Shown: positions 50,864-64,000 of the stretch, in pieces | Numbering within the stretch: the stretch's first letter is position 1 | How the letters are laid out: every line of letters starts with the position of its first letter | Origin: Strigops habroptila | Lineage: Eukaryota; Chordata; Aves; Psittaciformes; Psittacidae | Assembly: GCF_004027225.2 (NCBI RefSeq) | Contig: NC_044297.2 | Coordinates: forward strand, 1,773,569-1,837,568 | Direction of reading: 5' to 3' | Length of the DNA: 64,000 bases | Notes under the pieces: model-generated | Told to the model about the DNA's origin: nothing | What the model saw: the letters and a program-made list of their open reading frames with translations, nothing else | The model's database searches: none | Position numbers and translations under genes: made by a program

Positions 50864-53800
50864 TCTTAACACGAGGTAGCTAGTGTTCAAAAAGCAAAAC
50901 AAGCAGCGCTGCTGCGTGAGAGAAAACAAGGTAAGAGCAAAGGATGCTGACAGCACTGTGGATAAGCCTGCAGGTAGGATCCAGTCCTACCATGCCTAAA
51001 GATAGCCAGGGGCAATAACCAGCTTCATCAACCACTCAGTAACCAGGAGGCAAAGCAAGGCAGCAAGTCCACAGCCTACTCAGGAAGCCAACTTATAAAC
51101 ACTAATGAGCAATACTACTTACATACAAGTCCAGAGCTTAACTAGCAAACACAGAACCACCCCCAGCACCACTCCAAAAAGAGTGGGTATCTTCTGCCTG
51201 TGCTTAAATAGAGGTGATGGCTGATGAGTAAAGGGTGGTGGGTTGAGGCCCAGGTGAGCCTGCTTGGAGCAATGAGAGCCTGAGGGTACATTCAGGACCC
51301 TGACACTTGAAACACAGCTGATAAATCCCCCCTTAGTGATAATCCAAGCTGCAAATTTCTCTTAATGTAACAATAACTTAAACAAAAGCACCTCTTTGTA
51401 GTGCAAAGTCATGCTCCTCCAGAAGCATGGCTCTTGTTGACTTGGTGGTCAATCAGTCTCAATCCAGGCTGTGTGGAGCATTGCATCAAACATGCATGAG
51501 CCTGCAACAATCAGATGGCAATTATTGCCATGTGTGCCTTCTATATTTATACACAGGTCATGCACCATTGCCATTGATGGAAGATGATGGTTTCTAGTTG
51601 TAGGAAGTGGAGCTGGATCTAGTGAGCATGCCTTACATAAAAGGGTAACCAGGAGCACATAAGAGGTGGAAGTTTTTAAGCAGGTAAAATACATATATGT
51701 GTTTTGGAGCCTTTTCGCCTTTCTGCAGAGCTTGGAACCTACCTAAGTTATTAACTATGTGCTGGCATGCTTGAGAGTTGCCCTTTTCTTGGGGGTGGTA
51801 AAGAAAAGCGATGGCTTTTCTGGTCATGTTAATAGTGGTTGCAGGTCATTACTATGCACTTAAAAGCAATTCTTGGTTTCTAGAAAGCCATGGGATAAAA
51901 TCGTGGCTCTGTTACTGCTTAGCTGGTGAGAAGCTCGACAGAAATGCTTGCAGTAAATGTGTGTGCTTAAGGGAAAATACTTATCAAGGTAAAAATAACT
52001 GAATGAGATGATTTGATTATTATGCACTGAATACAGGAAAACATGAGCACTACTTTGTTGCCCGTGGGTAGTTCTGAGTAGTCAAGCACAGGAAGCTGTG
52101 CAGGCTCTTTCCTGCCTTGTTGCCACTTCCCAAACTCTTCAGGAGGGGTCACTGTGCCCTCGCTTTTAGGTTGACAGCCTGAAACCTTTCCAAACGTCTG
52201 TTTTTATTTAGAAAATGCTGAGCTGTCTGGAAAGTTTGATGGGTAGGGATGCAGCTGGATTCATGGGCTTCTTCCTGGGGATTTGAATGCACTTTCTTAG
52301 CAGTACAGGGGGATCAGGCTGAGGGAGATGATCTGCATGCACACACCTCTGTTGACCACATCAGGACTTGAACATTTTAAACCCAGCATCATGGGATTCT
52401 AACAGCTAAGATTTGGTGTTTAAGGTTGTCAGTTAGTGAGGTTTCTCTCTGCAGTGGGACAAATCTGTCTGTGAGCACAAGGAAGCTGCTCCAGGCTAAC
52501 ACACAGGAGTACCAGACCATGTCTCTCCTGTAGTCACTGATTAGCTTTTTCACTTCAAGCTTTCAGGGTCAGTTCTCTCTGACCCTATGAAGGTCACTGG
52601 GATTGCAGCAGTGCAGCCTTCTGGAATAAAGAATATCATCTGCAACTGATGCCTGGCTTCTGCTGTGCTTTTGCTCCTCGGAATGGTCGCTGACAGAGTC
52701 TGTGGCGAGAACATCAGTTGCATGTGGGTCTGCCACTCATCTGCATTACACCTCAGCACCCCTAGGTACATTTAAAAGTACTTCTCAGTGCCTAGTTCAG
52801 ATGTTCAGCAATGCATCTGCAAGCTGCCTGCACAGCAGTAGGCTTTATCTTCTTTAGTTGGAAATGAGTCATTTCCCTGTACTGTACTGAGATGCTCAAT
52901 TTCCTTGGAAATCATTCAGTTCTGCAGAGTCCCCAGAAATCACTGATTACTGGACTCTCATTTTGCACTGGGTGTTTTACCTCAGCCTTAATAGATCCCT
53001 AAGGAGCTTTCACAGGTTAGAGTAATTAAAAAGGAAGGATATAGAAGCAACGGAGACTTTACCCAGTTCATATTTAATCTGAAGGGCAAGTGAACCTTCT
53101 ATACTGACCACTGGCAACTCAGCATATAGCCCCAAACCACAGCTTTAATCAAGATTAAAGCCTGCTAAACAAGAAAGGACTGCTTTCACACTTGTGTTAG
53201 CTGGCTGAAATGACTGCAGTTGTAGGTGTGTGGAGTTAGAGTGTCATATATATGGGAATGAGGCACAGATAGGAGCCACTCTGCAGCCCCCCACAAACTG
53301 TGGGTGAATGATGGTGGCCAAAGAGGACTTTGAGGTCTCCAGGGTGGGTTTGTGGAGCCTTACCTACAAGAATGACAAGAGCTGTAGCATTAACTGTAAT
53401 GAAGAGGTACAGTGGCTCAGCAGAAAAGCAACTGTACACTGATGCAGTTCTAGATCTGCACATCCAACATGCTAAATATTATTATCACCAGCTATTTTAC
53501 TTGCCTATTCAGAGAGCCACATGCCTCTTCAAAGCCTTCAAATACCTGCAGGGGGGAACAATTAGGTCTGTTTCCAACACGATGATCCAATCTTGTTGGC
53601 ATTGCAGGAAGCCTGTGCCCAAGAGCAACGCAGGAAAAAGGGTAAACATTTCTGCTACCCCACAGTAACCAGGACCTGCCTTTCCTATCCGCTTGGGACA
53701 GGAGCTTGTCAGCAGGATGGCTGTAGTTATTACCATAATACAGGAAATAATAGTCATTGGGAAAACACGAGCGTGCTCTGGTTTCCTCTTCTGCCCCAGT

Positions 53801-54370
53801 CGGAGGGGAGGAAAGAGCAGTGGTGTCTTGGAGGCACTTCTGTGGCAGCCAAGTGCTCCTCAGGGTTTTATACTCTGGGTTGCAGGCTGGGAAAACCAGT
53901 TTTTCCCCATTTTAACGTTTCTGTTTGAAATCCCAGCTCTGGCTTTCCCAGCAGGAATAAGAGCCAGCTGCTGCGGATGCTGTAGGCTGGAAACATCTCC
54001 TCATTTCTGAGGGGAAAAAAAGAGGCTGAGAAGAAGCCAAAGTGCATTTAAAGTAAATTCCATGAGTTTCAAACTAAACTAAAGCTTGACCCAAAGGCTT
54101 TGGGCTCTTTGGATGAGCTGTGTGGCTGCTTGCGAGCATCTTGCTGTCAGCTCCGTGAGGTACTGAGGTGGGGAGGAGGAAGATGTAATTTAGTGTAAAT
54201 TTAAGGCTTTACAAACCCAACTGCTAGGCTTAAAGCACTCAGAGGGTTTTGAGGGCTGGGGATCTCGTTTATACTTCATTTGAGGCTCTTAAATGAGGCA
54301 TTTTGAAGGGCCTGTGTGAAGACAAGCCTCGCACTTCAGGTCCTGACCGAGATATCACTGCAGGGAGGCT

Positions 54371-54413
54371 ATTATTATCATTATTATTAAGAATTAGAAG
54401 AAGAAGAAGAAGT
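54371..54413. repeat. (ATT)n followed by (GAA)n
   Basis: An ATT/TTA-rich run, then about seven GAA-type units, just upstream of the AAK1 CpG island. Confidence 0.85.
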
Positions 54414-54687
54414 TTAAGCGTACTATATGGAAAATAAATGTAAATAACCGTTCACCAACCGAGGTGTCAACACGGGCCGCGGCTCCTCGCTGACAGGATT
54501 TTAATGCCCATCCCTCGCGGCGAAGGGAGGAAATGGCCCCAGGGCACCCCTTGATGCCGCCGGGGTCCCCCCCGCCGCCGGGCGGGCTGAGGGGAGCTCT
54601 CGGTACCGGGGTCTCCCCTCACGGCCCCCCAAAACGTCGCCCCCCGCCCGCACCCCCTCTTCTTCCCCGCCCTGGCAGCGCCGCGCT

Positions 54688-54706
54688 GCACTGTGGAAGT
54701 TGTAGT
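54688..54706 (-). promoter_or_regulatory. ZNF143/THAP11-type motif (reverse orientation)
   Basis: GCACTGTGGAAGTTGTAGT closely resembles the reverse complement of the ZNF143 consensus ACTACAATTCCCAGCATGC. It faces the second motif 51 bp away. Confidence 0.65.
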
Positions 54707-54757
54707 CCTCACCCCGGCACCGCCCCCCTCACTGCCACTATGGCCTCGGCACTGCGA

Positions 54758-54776
54758 ACTACAGCTCCCAGGGTGC
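54758..54776 (+). promoter_or_regulatory. ZNF143/THAP11-type motif (forward orientation)
   Basis: ACTACAGCTCCCAGGGTGC, a strong match to the ACTACAnnTCCCAGnnTGC core bound by ZNF143 in CpG-island promoters. Confidence 0.75.
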
Positions 54777-55167
54777 CCCGCGGCGGTGCCGCTGCCGCCA
54801 TTCCGCCTCCCCCGCCAAAGGGCACTCTCCCCACCGACGCGCTGTGGGGCAGGGGCTGCGCTGTGGGGCTGGGGCGCGGGGGGGGCTCCGTCGGCGGCAG
54901 CGACGACCCCGGGTGACGAGGCCGGGCCGGGCCCTCCGGGCTTGTCCGGGGTGCGAAGGGGCGGCGCTGCCGCCGGCAGCCGGGACTTCCTGTGACAGCC
55001 CATTTCCTGGTCGGATGGGGCCGGCGGGCGGCGGGGTCGGTCCTTGACGGGCTCAGTGGCCGCCGAGGCAGTGATGCGGGCCCCGGGCCCTGCCGGCAGG
55101 CGGCCCCCGCCGTGACCCGCCGGTGGGGCTGCGGTTAGACCGGCCCTGGGCGCCGCTGCGGGGTTGC

Positions 55168-55317
55168 ATGGAGGCACCCCCCCTGCCGCCCGCAGAGAGA
55201 TACCGGGCGGGGGCCGTGTCAGGGGCCCTGTCAGTCGGGCCTCCGCTGAGGGGGCTGCGGCGGCCCAGGGGTAACCGCTTTCCCCTTCTCCGCGCTGTGG
55301 TTTCGCAGGGGTGAGCC
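55168..55317 (+). other. Possible upstream ORF in the AAK1 5' UTR
   Basis: ATG at 55,168 opens a 49-codon reading frame ending at about 55,317, before the AAK1 start at 55,472. It is relevant only if transcription starts upstream and the leader is unspliced; TTTCGCAG at about 55,301-55,308 could also be a leader splice acceptor. Confidence 0.3.
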
Positions 55318-55468
55318 CTCGCCAGCCCCCGGAGGACAGCGCGCCCGCTCCGCTTGGCCCCGGCTTCCCCCCCGCCTTGGGCCGGGCTGCAGGAAGGAGG
55401 AGCAGGGAAGGGGGTTTGGGACCCTCGGAGCAGCATCGCCCCACGAGCAGGCGGCTGCTGCCTCCTGA

Positions 55469-55756
<288 letters not shown>

Positions 55757-57830
55757 TAGTTCCCCATATATTGTATTGTCCTTGACAGACTTGTGATCGA
55801 GTGGCACCTGCAAGCTGACATTCCTGGTCTTCCCATATGGAAAGGCAGTGTGGGTTTGCTGGCTTTGGTTTGGTGGGGTTTATTTAAAGTGCTTTAGAAA
55901 TTGAGGGGATTTCAGCAATTAATTGTTTCCCACCATCCCTAAACCAAACCAAAACTGAATCAAATGCCAAATGTTTCACTGCAGAAGAAGGTGCTGTAAA
56001 TAAAGCAAGCAGTGGCCTTCATTCTAACTTTCTTCAGCCTGTGGCCTCCTTTCCTACCTTGAGCAGAGAGGAATAAAGCACTGGAGTAAATTCCTTGTAG
56101 GTAATGTCATGCATGTAGGTAGGCTGAGTAGAGCTACCTGTGATTTGGGATGAGGGGTTCAGCAGTAATCCCACTTGTTTGGGGTTTTTCGGGGTGTATT
56201 TGGGGTTTTTTTTTGGTGGGGGGATGTCAAAATCAACCAATTAACTAAAAATGAACAGTAGGGGTTATAAAACTCTTCACATGTTCAGTCCTTGCAGTGC
56301 GGGAAGCTGCTGGTGGTATCTTTTCAATTGCAGCCAGCACTGCTGCTGTAACTATCATTTTCCGTTTCATTTGTTTGGGCTGTAAGGATCCTTCTGAATG
56401 GCTCTGGCTGGTAACCTTAGCCTCGACCTTCAGCGAGGTGTTGGCCTCCTTAGAGCCGCTCCTGGTCCATCTCTTTTGCAATTCCAGTCAAAACAATGTT
56501 GTGTTTTGCTGGTGTAACTGCGAGGGAGAGCGTAGCTGCTTGTGAGAGCTGAGTGGGAGGACCTGTGTAGGCTTCTGCAGGAAAAAAACCCCTAAAATGG
56601 GCAAGGGACTCTGTGTACGCCGTGTGCCTTCGGGTTTGTAAAGAGTCACCACAAGGTAGAAGAAAATAGAGCTGTGACCAGCTTTCAGGCATGGTTTCTG
56701 ATATGTTCTGCGTGCTGAGCTGAGAGGAACACTGACCCCAGTCCTTCAGCTAGTAGCTGTAGTGATCTTTTTTCTTCTTGACTTGAAATTTGCAGTATAG
56801 CTTTGGCTTGGCTGGTATTTCCAGGGCCTTAGAAGCTTGAAGACTATATGAGCTCAACCTGGGAAGCCGTCACAGTCGTCTTCAATGCAGGTTGGCCTCA
56901 TCCTGGTAACATGGGAAACCAGAGGCTTTCTCTGCTGGTGAATAATGTGTTGGCAGGTTGTGCCCTGGTGCTGACAGCGCTGGGAAGTGAGCTGATGTGT
57001 CACTGGGCTCTCTGCTCCACAGCCCTAAGCTACAGCCACAAAAGCACAGGTTGCACAGGACAAGTGCTTCTCTGTAACCTCGCTGTCCCACAGGAACTGC
57101 TGCTTGTTGAGGGCTTTTCCCTATGATTCCTGGTTTCTTGGCCAGCCTTTGGGATGAAGCATGGCCTAGGGTGGGCTACAACCCTTAGATCTGCATGCAC
57201 AAGCCAAGCAAGGAGCGACGGGCCTGTAAAATGGGTGCTGTGTTCTCTTCCTGGCCACATTACGAGGCAAAAGAAGTTCTTTTGGTGAAATGTGCTATGC
57301 AGGTGTTCTCCTCACACTTAGACTCCTGGCAAGGGCAGTCCAAAAGCTTTCTGTGGGGTGAGTGAAGTCTCCAAGGGGACAGGAACAAGGTGGCTTGTAG
57401 GTTTGCAGGTTGTCCCCTTCTGATGGGAGCAGAGGGGTGAAATACCATTTCCTTTATCGAAAAGTAGATCATCTGGGGAGACAATGTGGGTCAAAAGCAG
57501 CTTTGCACACGTCTGGCCTTTGGGTGTGCTCCCCAAGTGCTGGTAAACAGCATTTTTCCCCTGACTCAGCTGGAGACCTGAGGGGCTCTCTGGCAACCGG
57601 TCCCTGCATTACTGATGTCCCCATCCTTGGCTGGAAAACTTCTTTGTGTCTGCAGTGAATTGTGGTGGTTCAGCAGTGTTGAAAAGGCAACTCGTGAAGT
57701 CTTGGCTATTTCTGCTAAAAGGAAAAGTCTCCTGGGAAGCACTTTGGTGGAGGAGGAATATCCTGTCTGGGAAAGAAACATCTCTCTTCTCTGTTTAGAA
57801 GGGAAAGGAGAGGCCTGTGTTTTGCTGTAG

Positions 57831-57905
57831 CATAGAATCAACTAGGTTGGAAAAGACCTTTAAGATCATCAAATCCAACTGTTACCCCGGGACTGCCAAG
57901 TCATG
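57831..57905 (-). mobile_element. CR1 3'-end stub (AAK1 intron 1)
   Basis: About 75 bp, CATAGAATCAACTAGGTTGG, then AAAGACCTTTAAGATCATCA and TGTTACCCCGGGACTGCCAA. An extremely 5'-truncated copy. Confidence 0.85.
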
Positions 57906-59519
57906 TGAGCCTAGAAAATAAATGAGATGTAAAAGACAGGCTCTGAAATGATGGATGGTGTGGGCGAGATTTGAGTTGCGAGCCCGAGGAACTGCTCGAA
58001 CCAGAGCTTTTGGAGTTAAAATGTTGGGATTTACCTCTCTCCATCAAGCTGTGGCTGGTCCCTCTCAATTCTGCTGAGCAACCCTGCTGAGGATGAGTGC
58101 TCCCTGGCCCAGGATGGGAGCTCTTGATGCAGTCATAGAGCCAGATGGCAAATGTCTCCACGTGATCCCCCAAAATATCTGCTGCGGTTAGGTACAGCTC
58201 CACACCCCCTTAAAAATAGTTGTCTGGATACTTGCTTTCCTGGGCAGGGAGGAAGTGGATGGGAATAATACATAAGGAACTTGAATGGTTGTTTGTCTGT
58301 GGCGTTGTTATACTGATGAACCAGTGGTTTTTACAAGTATATTGCAGTAAATGATTCCTAGTTGAATCTTTGTAGTTGTCTTGCTCTTATCCATGTCATA
58401 GCACAACCCTGGAGGAATTCCCCTCAAAGTTTGCATGGGGATTACGTGCTGTGGGAAGTCAGCACTGCTGGCCTTGGAGTTCTGCAAGGTCAGGGTTAAA
58501 GTCAGTGGCATCATCCATAGTGGAACTCCAAAGGGGCTCGAGGGGTTATTCCCAGCTGGAAGGTGCCTGGTGTTTCAGGGAGCTGAGGTGGATGCCCAGG
58601 AGGCATTTGAGTGTGGAGGAGAGTCAGGCTGCTGTCTTACTGCTTCCTTTGTGAAAAGAAACCAAACCAGGGTGATCCAATTGGATGCTGCTTGTTGTTT
58701 CTGCCTCTGTGTAGGGGGGGAAACCAACCAACCAAACCCCAACTGAAAACCCACCCCAGCCCCCCGACTGGAGCTCTAAGGAAGAAGGTGTCTCTCTGCT
58801 GAGCATCAGAGCAGCAGAACTGTTCAGAAGGATGTTGCCAGAATTCAGGGATTTGCTAAGGAGTTTGTGGGATGTGCATGTGTGGTGAGGTACCACCAGC
58901 CACAGGTACTCCTCTGAGCTCAAACAAGGTGGGGATTGCCCCAATATCCAGTTTGGGGGGGGCTATATTTTGTATTACCCTCTGTACTTGCAATATTGTG
59001 AGAGTGCTGAATTGATCCAAGGTACAAAAGCATTGATGGGGGGAGTGTTTGAGCTGGGGTTTTGTTAGTCTTGGTCTACTCCCAGTAAAAGATACAGGCT
59101 GTGTTCCTCAGCTCTGGGAAGAGTCTCTTTTTCACTTAGTAGTATCCTACAAATGCTACTTGTGGTCTTTTCTCCTTAAAATATGTAAGTTAGGTGATTC
59201 AGTTTAATAACTGTCAGATAACTGAATGTGTTTCAGATACATGCCTGCTGGCTAATGTCCACTTCAAAGCATTCAGTAGTGGACGTTAGAAACCAATGTA
59301 AAATCAGCTTCAATTTGCCAGCTGTATTCTTTACTCTGTTCAGAAAGGATGGGTGCTGAGGGGGGGTTTCATGAAGAGCCTGGTCAGGCTGTGAATGCAC
59401 AAAGGAGGTCCCCTGGGCTGTCTGAATGTGTGGCTGGGCTAATGGCAGAGGGCTTCTGCTGACCCCTGCCTGGCGCTTCCTTTCTCTGGTGTGTGCAGCT
59501 CCTTAACCCTAAGTCTCTA

Positions 59520-59778
59520 AAATCATAGAATCACAGCTTGGTTTGGGTTGAAGGGAGCTTAAAGCTCCTCCAGCTCCAACCCCTGCCACGGGCAGGGACA
59601 CCTTCCACTGGAGCAGGTTGCTCCAAGCCCCTGTGTCCAACCTGGCCTTGAACACTGCCAGGGATGGGGCAGCCACAGCTTCTCTGGGCACCCTGTGCCA
59701 GCGCCTCAGCACCCTCACAGGGAACAACTTCTGCCTTATCTCCAACCTGAACTCCCCCTGTTTCAGTCTGAACCCATA
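59520..59778 (-). mobile_element. CR1 LINE 3' fragment (AAK1 intron 1)
   Basis: Begins AATCATAGAATCACAGCTTG and carries the CACTGGAGCAGGTTGCTCCA block. Nearly the same extent and sequence as the copies at 7,433 and 30,468. Confidence 0.9.
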
Positions 59779-60390
59779 TAATGACACATGAGCTTCTTGT
59801 GAATTAACTTTGCTTTGAAAGAACCCCCATCTGAGGTAAATTGTGCAGATTTACATGATCCTCACCCCAATTCCAGCATGGTTGTGTTGAAGGCATCACT
59901 TTGAAGTTTATTTTGTCGCTTCTTAGCTTCTGCCAAATGCCAGCTGACATTTGGATTAGGAATTAAACTATTTCTCCTCTTGGAATGGGAAGTGGGATTC
60001 TTTTAATTCAGCTTTTCCTGTGTACCTTGTGAGGCAGGGCCTGTGTGCTCTGCACTGCTAGGTAGGATACTGGCTCCTCTGTGGGGTAGTAGTCTGGTTT
60101 TTTGAGTGTACAAGCCAGGCAAACTGGTGGAGGATCCCCAGTGAGTTACTTGGTAAATGTTGAGGTGTCCCAAGTGCTTTGGTGCTTTTAGCAGCGCAGA
60201 TTTTGCTGGGGCAGAGTTTGTGCCACGTTCCTGGATGAAACCAGGAAGGAAAAGAAGGTGTAATGGATTTAACTGTGTAAGAAGTTGTATAGTGTAGAGA
60301 TTGGCATCATCTAGCCTCACTTCTAAGCTTTATGCAACATGTCAGAAAATGAGTCTGGGATTGTACATGGGAGTGGCTAGTTTCTTCTTT

Positions 60391-60436
60391 AGATGTACTT
60401 AAATATACTTAAATATACTTTAGATATACTTAAATT
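60391..60436. repeat. Short AT-rich tandem repeat
   Basis: Imperfect repeats of TACTTAAATA (10 bp), about four copies, in AAK1 intron 1. Confidence 0.75.
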
Positions 60437-63400
60437 TAATGGCAGTGTTAGCCCTCTGCAATCATGGAGTCGTTCCCCCAAGGAAGGAGCTTTCCATGTT
60501 AAACCAAAATAGTTCCTAATTCCAGCAGTCCTGCAACAGCCTTAGGAAGTCATCAGTTCCTTAGTGTAAGAAAGCTTAGGTTTAGGATTCGGACTGGGGA
60601 AATTACAGGGTTTAACTATCCAACATGGGTCTTGCAGAGTGTTCTGGTGGTGATGTATGAACACGTTACCTCTGATTGCAACACCAGGAGTGACACTTCA
60701 GGTCTAAGGAAAACCTCATGGCAGTGCATGTTCTCATTGTGTCGTGGGCCTTCTCCCCTTTGCACAGGAGCTTGTCAGCAGTTAAAGAGAGCAGCTGGTA
60801 AGTTATAAATGTGCTGAAGACAAGCTGGAATCCACTTTGGGGTTAGCACTTGCTGCCTTCCGAGCTCACCCACCTGCATTAATCATGGCTGATAAGGGCA
60901 GGACTGACTAGGTGCTGCACACTCGCATTGAGACTGGAAGCTGCTGCCTTGGGAGGTGGCTTTTCCCAGTGCAAATAGGGATTTGGACAGGCTGAGGCTG
61001 TGCCTGTTGGAACAGCATCCACAAGACTCGCTGCTGCTCCTCGGGGAAGTCACAACCAATTTACCTTTCTTTGTACTAAGTAAGTGTTTACTTGTGTTTC
61101 ACATGTGGAAGGAGACGGGAATTCTCTGAGGAGAAACATGCCATAAGCAAACTGAGTTTGTGGAGGAGTTCTCTTTTGGTAACAAGAGGTAACTGAATCA
61201 GTTGTTTCCCAGGAAAGGATGAGGGGAAGCACAGGATACTCTCTGGATATCCTACTGGAATAATACCTCCTTAAAGCAGGTACTGGCTGCTGTACTGTTC
61301 TGAATGTAGGAGCAGAGGTTTACAAGCACAAGGAAAAGGGTTGGAAAGGCTTAAGTGAAACACAGTTGCAGGATAATTCTTTCTCATTTGTGGGTTTTAG
61401 CATTAGGGAAACTTTCCTTTTCTCCTTTTGAGGGAGGTGCCACTAAATGAAGGGAAGGTTGTTGTAGGTGCCATAGAATGAAAGCAGAGGAGAGCTGCTG
61501 CAGCTCCTCTAATGTGAGGAGCTCTCACTAACCCTGTTGCCAGAGTATCTGAGCCCTGGCACAGTCTGTGGCAATGTCCTTCTGTTCCTTTTAGGGCTGC
61601 TGGGAAATAATATAGTGAGGTATGAAGGTGAAGAATATGTGTGGCCAAGTGCAGAATTGATCTCTGGCCTTCCAGCTTGAGTGCTTTAATTGCAGTCGGT
61701 GTTTTCCCTCCAGTGCTGCCTCGGTGTGTTTGCAATGGGGGTGCTCTTGGCACACGTGTGATTTGGGCAGAAATTTACACTTGCTGTGTGGCAGAACCCA
61801 TGCTGACACCAGGACCTTGGGCCATGTGGCACAGGATTGCATTAAAGACTTCTTTGGAACAAGATGCTCGTAGCATCTGGTTTGCTTCATGATGTTGCAG
61901 AAACAAATTAGTTACCAGGGCTGGGTGATCTCATAGATTAAAAATAAAAGAAGCCATCAGCAGCTGAGTTCCCCAAGCCAGGCTTTGCGTGCATATACAT
62001 CTACCTCACAGCTGAGCTGGAAGCTGCAATGAGGACAGGTAGAGCTGATCTTCTTTCCTTCACTGTTAGGAATACGCTGGGTTTACTTCCTATTTGGTGT
62101 TTGTAGGGGCTGTAATAGGGAGGTGACCCCAAAATGTGCCTGTGTGAACTTAAGAAGCAATCTGGTGTGCTGTTCTCAAGGGTGTGAGAGTAAAATATGT
62201 GGTCTTCTGAAGCGTTTTTAATGCACATCCCTTACCAGATGATAGCATGTTTCTCCTTTACTTCTGTAAGCTAAATGATGCTTGCAAGGTTGACATGTGC
62301 TTTGGCTGCACAGCTCTGATGGCAGCAGTAAAATCAACCCAGAGCTTGTCTCTGAAGTACAGAATGCTCCAGGAGAAGCACGATGTGGCCTGCTTTGTGT
62401 GGGCTTTCCCTGAGCAGCACTTTCTCTTCCAAGTGCTGCAGCAAGCAAGAGAAGCGCTTGGTTTCATGTGGGGTACCTGTGTTTGTGACTTCACTGCTGC
62501 TCTGGATGCACATGGAAGCTATTCACATGTTGTGGGAGTGAGTGATACCAAACTCTGACTTTGAAAGTGGTTTAAAATGCTTAAAATGAACCCAAATAAC
62601 CAGTGCTGATGTGAGAGGAGCACTGAAGCACAGATCAATTGCTTTATGTGCCTTCTCTGTGCGACCTACCTGCTAAGTCAGTGATGCTTTAGTTACCTGT
62701 CATGAGCCTCTGAAGGATTAACTGCTTCTGACTGGCAAGTGCTTCAGAAATAAAGACCTTCTCTCCAGTGTTCAGTTGCTGCTTTGGAGGGGTGAGCTGG
62801 ATCCATAGGAAATCCCTGCCTTACCACTGCAGTGTGTTCACAAGGAGATATTTGTGGCTGCTCTTGACCCTTGGGTTCTGGTCTGATGGTCACAGCCTTT
62901 GGCAAGAGGTGCCTAATGCCAGGGGATGTGTAAATGATTGGTGGCATGAAAGATAGAGTAAAATTCCTAAAGCAAATAATATCCTTTTAAGTTAAGAGAA
63001 GGATCTGTGTGTGTGCATGTGCTGTGTGCTGACTTACCTGCCTTTTCTCTTGGATATTGTAGCACCTCTTGTTAGGCCACCATATGGGTGATGTGTAGAG
63101 ATTAGGTGGGTAACAAGGAATAACCACCCCTCTGGGGTGGAGCACAGACAGCCTGGAGGGAAGTGCCATGTCTCTGTGGGGAGAGAGATGGGGTAAGGGC
63201 AGGAGGTAAGCAGAGATAAGGATGGCTCAGTGGCTGGGATGGAAGGGTTTCCCCTTTGTAGGATCCGTGTTGCTTTGCCTGGAGTTCTGCAGATGTCCTG
63301 TTGGGCAACTTACACACTTGAGATGTGCCTGCTACGCTCATGGAACATCTTTGTGCCTTATTTCCCCCTTGCAGTGTCAGCAGGATGCTTGTGACCATGT

Positions 63401-64000
63401 TGGGGAGCAGCTGATGTGGACTGTAGCTGATGTGCACTGAGTGTTCCATGGGGATTTCAGCAAGTGCTGCTTGCAAAGTTGAGCGTGTTCTGACTTAAGC
63501 TCTTTGGTGGCTGCATATTCACTACAGCCCTTTCACAAGTCAGTGAATGTAAGATGACACAGGAACCTAGTCCCAGTTATCAACTGGTGAGATCATGCTG
63601 GTTCAGATGTTCTCTTTTTTTATCAGTTATGTTTGCAAGGAAATGAAATGCATCCCAGAGCACTGATGTGTGGATTGGGGGTGGCAGAGGGTGAAGGGGG
63701 GACAGTGTGGCAGAGAGAAAAGGAATGGATAGTGCAGACATGGGTCAGGCTGGCAAGAAAAGCTCTGCTGAAAGTCAGAGCCCTTCTTTTGGCCTTTACC
63801 TGTTGCTTTTCAGTTAGATGTACTTAGATGTGTGAATATGAGTTTACCCTTCTGTTTCTATACCTCATTACTGGTTGTAGTTTGGACTATTGTGCTGCCT
63901 CTGCTCTCAGTGAACATAAAGACCTCTGTGTCCTGTGTGTCCCATACAACCTGTGGTTCTGCCCGTGGCTGTTCCCTTCCCCTCTCTACAGAGCAGGCAA

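Larger units (their letters stand above)
41793..54470 (-). other. ANXA4 upstream introns and promoter region, no coding exon recognised
   Basis: About 12.7 kb that must hold the 5' noncoding exon(s) of ANXA4. Possible - strand donors for such exons include CAG|GTGAGT at 45,733/45,732, CAG|GTAAGA at 46,185/46,184 and CAG|GTAAGT near 43,408. ORFs here have no recognisable family. A CR1 lies at 50,640-50,863 and small simple repeats at about 48,104 and 54,371. Confidence 0.6.

Overview
The window is nuclear DNA from a vertebrate, almost certainly a bird. It holds four intron-containing genes with GT/AG splice sites, two CpG-island promoters and at least 17 copies of CR1, the dominant LINE of bird genomes. 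Many CR1 copies are very similar to each other, which suggests fairly recent CR1 activity. That would fit a CR1-rich bird lineage, but the species cannot be fixed from the sequence alone. There is no prokaryotic content, operon, CRISPR array or phage.

Layout. (1) 1-12,260, + strand: the last 12 coding exons of HK2 (hexokinase 2), from inside the N-terminal half (residue 231/232 by human numbering) to the stop at 7,967-7,969, then a long 3' UTR with several AATAAA signals. (2) 13,050-33,835, - strand: all 14 coding exons of GMCL1 (germ cell-less), a BTB/BACK adaptor of 481 codons, with its CpG-island promoter. HK2 and GMCL1 converge tail to tail with about 0.8 kb between their inferred 3' ends. 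(3) 34,572 to beyond 41,792, - strand: ANXA4 (annexin A4), 315 codons over 12 exons. Its ATG is the last three bases of its exon. ANXA4 lies head to tail upstream of GMCL1. (4) 41,793-54,470: ANXA4 upstream introns and promoter region with no recognised coding exon. (5) 54,470-64,000, + strand: the AAK1 CpG-island promoter with two inverted ZNF143-type motifs, AAK1 exon 1 (55,472-55,634), and the start of a long first intron.

AAK1-ANXA4-GMCL1 keeps the order and relative orientation I recall for human 2p13. HK2 next to GMCL1 does not, because about 5 Mb separates them in human, so a rearrangement boundary probably lies in the GMCL1-HK2 interval. The genes are functionally unrelated: glycolysis, ubiquitin-ligase adaptor, Ca2+/phospholipid binding, endocytic kinase.

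I found no previously undescribed biological system. The most unusual structures are: a 34-bp, 14-unit minisatellite in GMCL1 intron 10 that carries a perfect Kozak start in 13 of its units and keeps all three forward frames open; two CR1 copies that share the same internal deletion; CR1 copies ending 12 bp from a GMCL1 splice donor and 36 bp from an HK2 acceptor; a CR1 directly abutting the GMCL1 promoter; and the paired inverted ZNF143-like motifs of AAK1.
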